A stretch of 64,000 nucleotides of DNA. Source: Lentinus brumalis. Taxonomy: Eukaryota; Basidiomycota; Agaricomycetes; Polyporales; Polyporaceae. Position numbers and translations under genes: made by a program. How positions within the stretch are numbered: the first letter of the stretch is position 1; each line of letters begins with the position of its first letter. The notes under the pieces are model-generated. The model did not search any database. It was given only the letters and a program-made list of their open reading frames with translations, and had not been told where the DNA came from. The stretch is from contig MARA01000004.1 in NCBI GenBank assembly GCA_001792895.1, positions 496,001 through 560,000 on the forward strand, given 5' to 3'. Below, one piece after another: positions 62,728 to 64,000 of this stretch.

Positions 62728-63904
62728 AGGAGTTGTGATTTCTCTCTTGTGGGCTGATGCATTATCCGCTGTGTAATCGCTATCTCAGTGCATTTGGTTG
62801 TCGTACTTTTACTCCGAGACTCACCAGGTTGGGCATTCATGGACGCTCTGTATTGTAGATGTCTGCGTTGATAGATCGAGTGCATGGCTTATGATATCGG
62901 GAGGCCCCATACTCAGGTACCGGTGAGCCTCGGACTTAGTGAGCTCGGACTTGACCACAATATTGCTGCCAGCGGGAGGCGTGAGAGGAGTTGGAGAGGC
63001 GTCAAGGGTTTAGCAGATCAGGATTATTGAAGTTATGGGTGTCTATGTATGACAGATCGGTTCGTGAGAGCGGTCGGCTACTGGCGGCGGGGTGATTAAC
63101 CAGTAATAGAGTCCATTCGGGAGAAGCACTCGGGTCTCACGACATGGAATGACAGATAGCATGCCTGGCGGGGAGTATATAAAGCGCGTTCACGCCGCCG
63201 TAGTCCTATCAATTGGACGAGTGTCCTGTGCAGTAAGCCTCGATGTCGTTCTCTCCGAGTTGTTCCAGGCAGATGGTGTCCGGGCTTCGGGACTCTCAAC
63301 TTGACGCTTCGACGGGCGACCCAGTTGGAGTCTATCGGCCTAAAGTCTGCGATTCGGATTGGGGTCGGGAGGTATCACTGTTGCTCGTCCTATGACCATG
63401 TGGCAGAGAGGGGAGAGGCGACGATCCCCTCGACTCGGTGGTCCCCAGTGCATGCATATTCCATGTTGAGGATATTAAAATTAAAGACAAGGGTAAGAAC
63501 GTAGTCCGCGCAAGGGTTTAATTTGCGTACCTCTTCCACAGACTGAGGTTCCCGGATCCGCTGGATGACGGTGAGTGATCATCCAGCAACCTGCCAGTGG
63601 AGTGATATACACACCTGCTATCATGTACTAGTCGATCACCGTTACAATGCATCCTGAGCATTTCTCTGCCCTATATTGCCCTATATCTTGCAGCTTGCTG
63701 CCGGGTCAAAGAGTTCAGTAAAAGGTCAACGTGGAACAGATCACTTCACCACAAGTAAGTCGTATGTATAAGGAAGTAGGCGCGCGTTGAGTTACTAAAC
63801 GGGTAATTGTGAACTGAACCAAAGTTCAAACAAAAGAGCTGTTAGCGCGCGAAGGGGCGCGATGAAGTCACCTTTCCCGTCGACCACGACCATCGCCATC
63901 GCCA
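62728..63904. other. Intergenic, no confirmed gene
   Basis: 1.2 kb of flanking DNA. TATATAAA at 63176-63183 could be a TATA box; a small frame of about 50 codons from 63243 follows but shows no motif. No tRNA cloverleaf was found. Confidence 0.4.
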
Positions 63905-64000
63905 ATGCCTGCTGCCTCTGCACGCAAAAGCAGCCTCGGAGCATCACGCCGGGGCCCACAGAAGTACATTCCCTACCGCGCGGACGACTTTGGGCATGGC
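63905..64000 (+). CDS. Probable 5' end of a gene cut by the window edge
   Basis: ATG at 63905 opens a frame with no stop up to the last base, reading MPAASARKSSLGASRRGPQK then YIPYRADDFGHG. The upstream leader (about 63840-63900) also has an ATG at 63864 in another frame. The sequence looks coding (basic, Ser/Ala-rich, then YRADDFG), but no family can be named from 32 residues. Confidence 0.45.
   Translation, partial: MPAASARKSSLGASRRGPQKYIPYRADDFGHG

Noticed and set aside
63160..63300. Possible tRNA or small gene after TATATAAA
   Set aside because: No B box or cloverleaf on either strand, and the short frame from 63243 has no recognisable feature.

Overview
This window is nuclear DNA from a filamentous basidiomycete, most probably an Agaricomycete of polypore type. 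The main evidence is gene structure. Nearly every gene is split by GT-AG introns of about 50-65 nt with fungal-style branch points. There is a FunK1-type fungal kinase, a basidiomycete-style secreted Kre9/KNH-domain protein, and a eukaryotic tRNA-Glu with A and B boxes. No bacterial operon, ribosome-binding site or CRISPR signal was seen. The species call is inference.

Left third (1-32.7 kb), a dense housekeeping block. In order: a seven-knuckle CCHC protein (-), mitochondrial ATP synthase epsilon ATP15 (-), a Rab GTPase (+), an unrecognised protein (+), a dual-specificity phosphatase (-), eIF4A (-) divergent from the SF3b subunit SF3B2/Cus1 (+), a truncated LEU4 paralogue (+), a FunK1 kinase (+), cytosolic glutamyl-tRNA synthetase (-), a metallophosphoesterase (+), an F-box-like protein (+), full-length LEU4 (-), HIS1 (-), an MDR oxidoreductase (+) and a second F-box-like paralogue (-). 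LEU4 and HIS1 sit head to tail and share TGACTCG motifs, the core of Gcn4/CPC1 sites, which fits general amino-acid control. LEU4 has a tandemly duplicated C-terminal regulatory domain.

Middle (32.7-56.2 kb), a gene-poor accessory region. It carries a complete 4.08-kb hAT DNA transposon (36935-41013) with 13-bp perfect terminal inverted repeats, a perfect 8-bp target duplication and an apparently intact multi-exon BED/hAT transposase. It also carries a 684-bp non-autonomous hAT-like element (45951-46634), again with a perfect 8-bp target duplication. The one convincing host gene here (48554-49609) is an acidic conserved-looking protein whose frame is broken by single-base deletions. The rest gave no recognisable coding sequence.

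Right end (56.2-64 kb): a small secreted Kre9/KNH-domain protein, an eleven-helix-type amino acid transporter, a tRNA-Glu(CUC), a decayed relic of a second transporter, a type II membrane GT8 glycosyltransferase, and the 5' end of a gene running off the window.

Several genes, including the probably essential LEU4, need one extra base in a short homopolymer to be open. The same kind of lesion in unrelated genes points to base-calling or assembly error at least as much as to pseudogenes.
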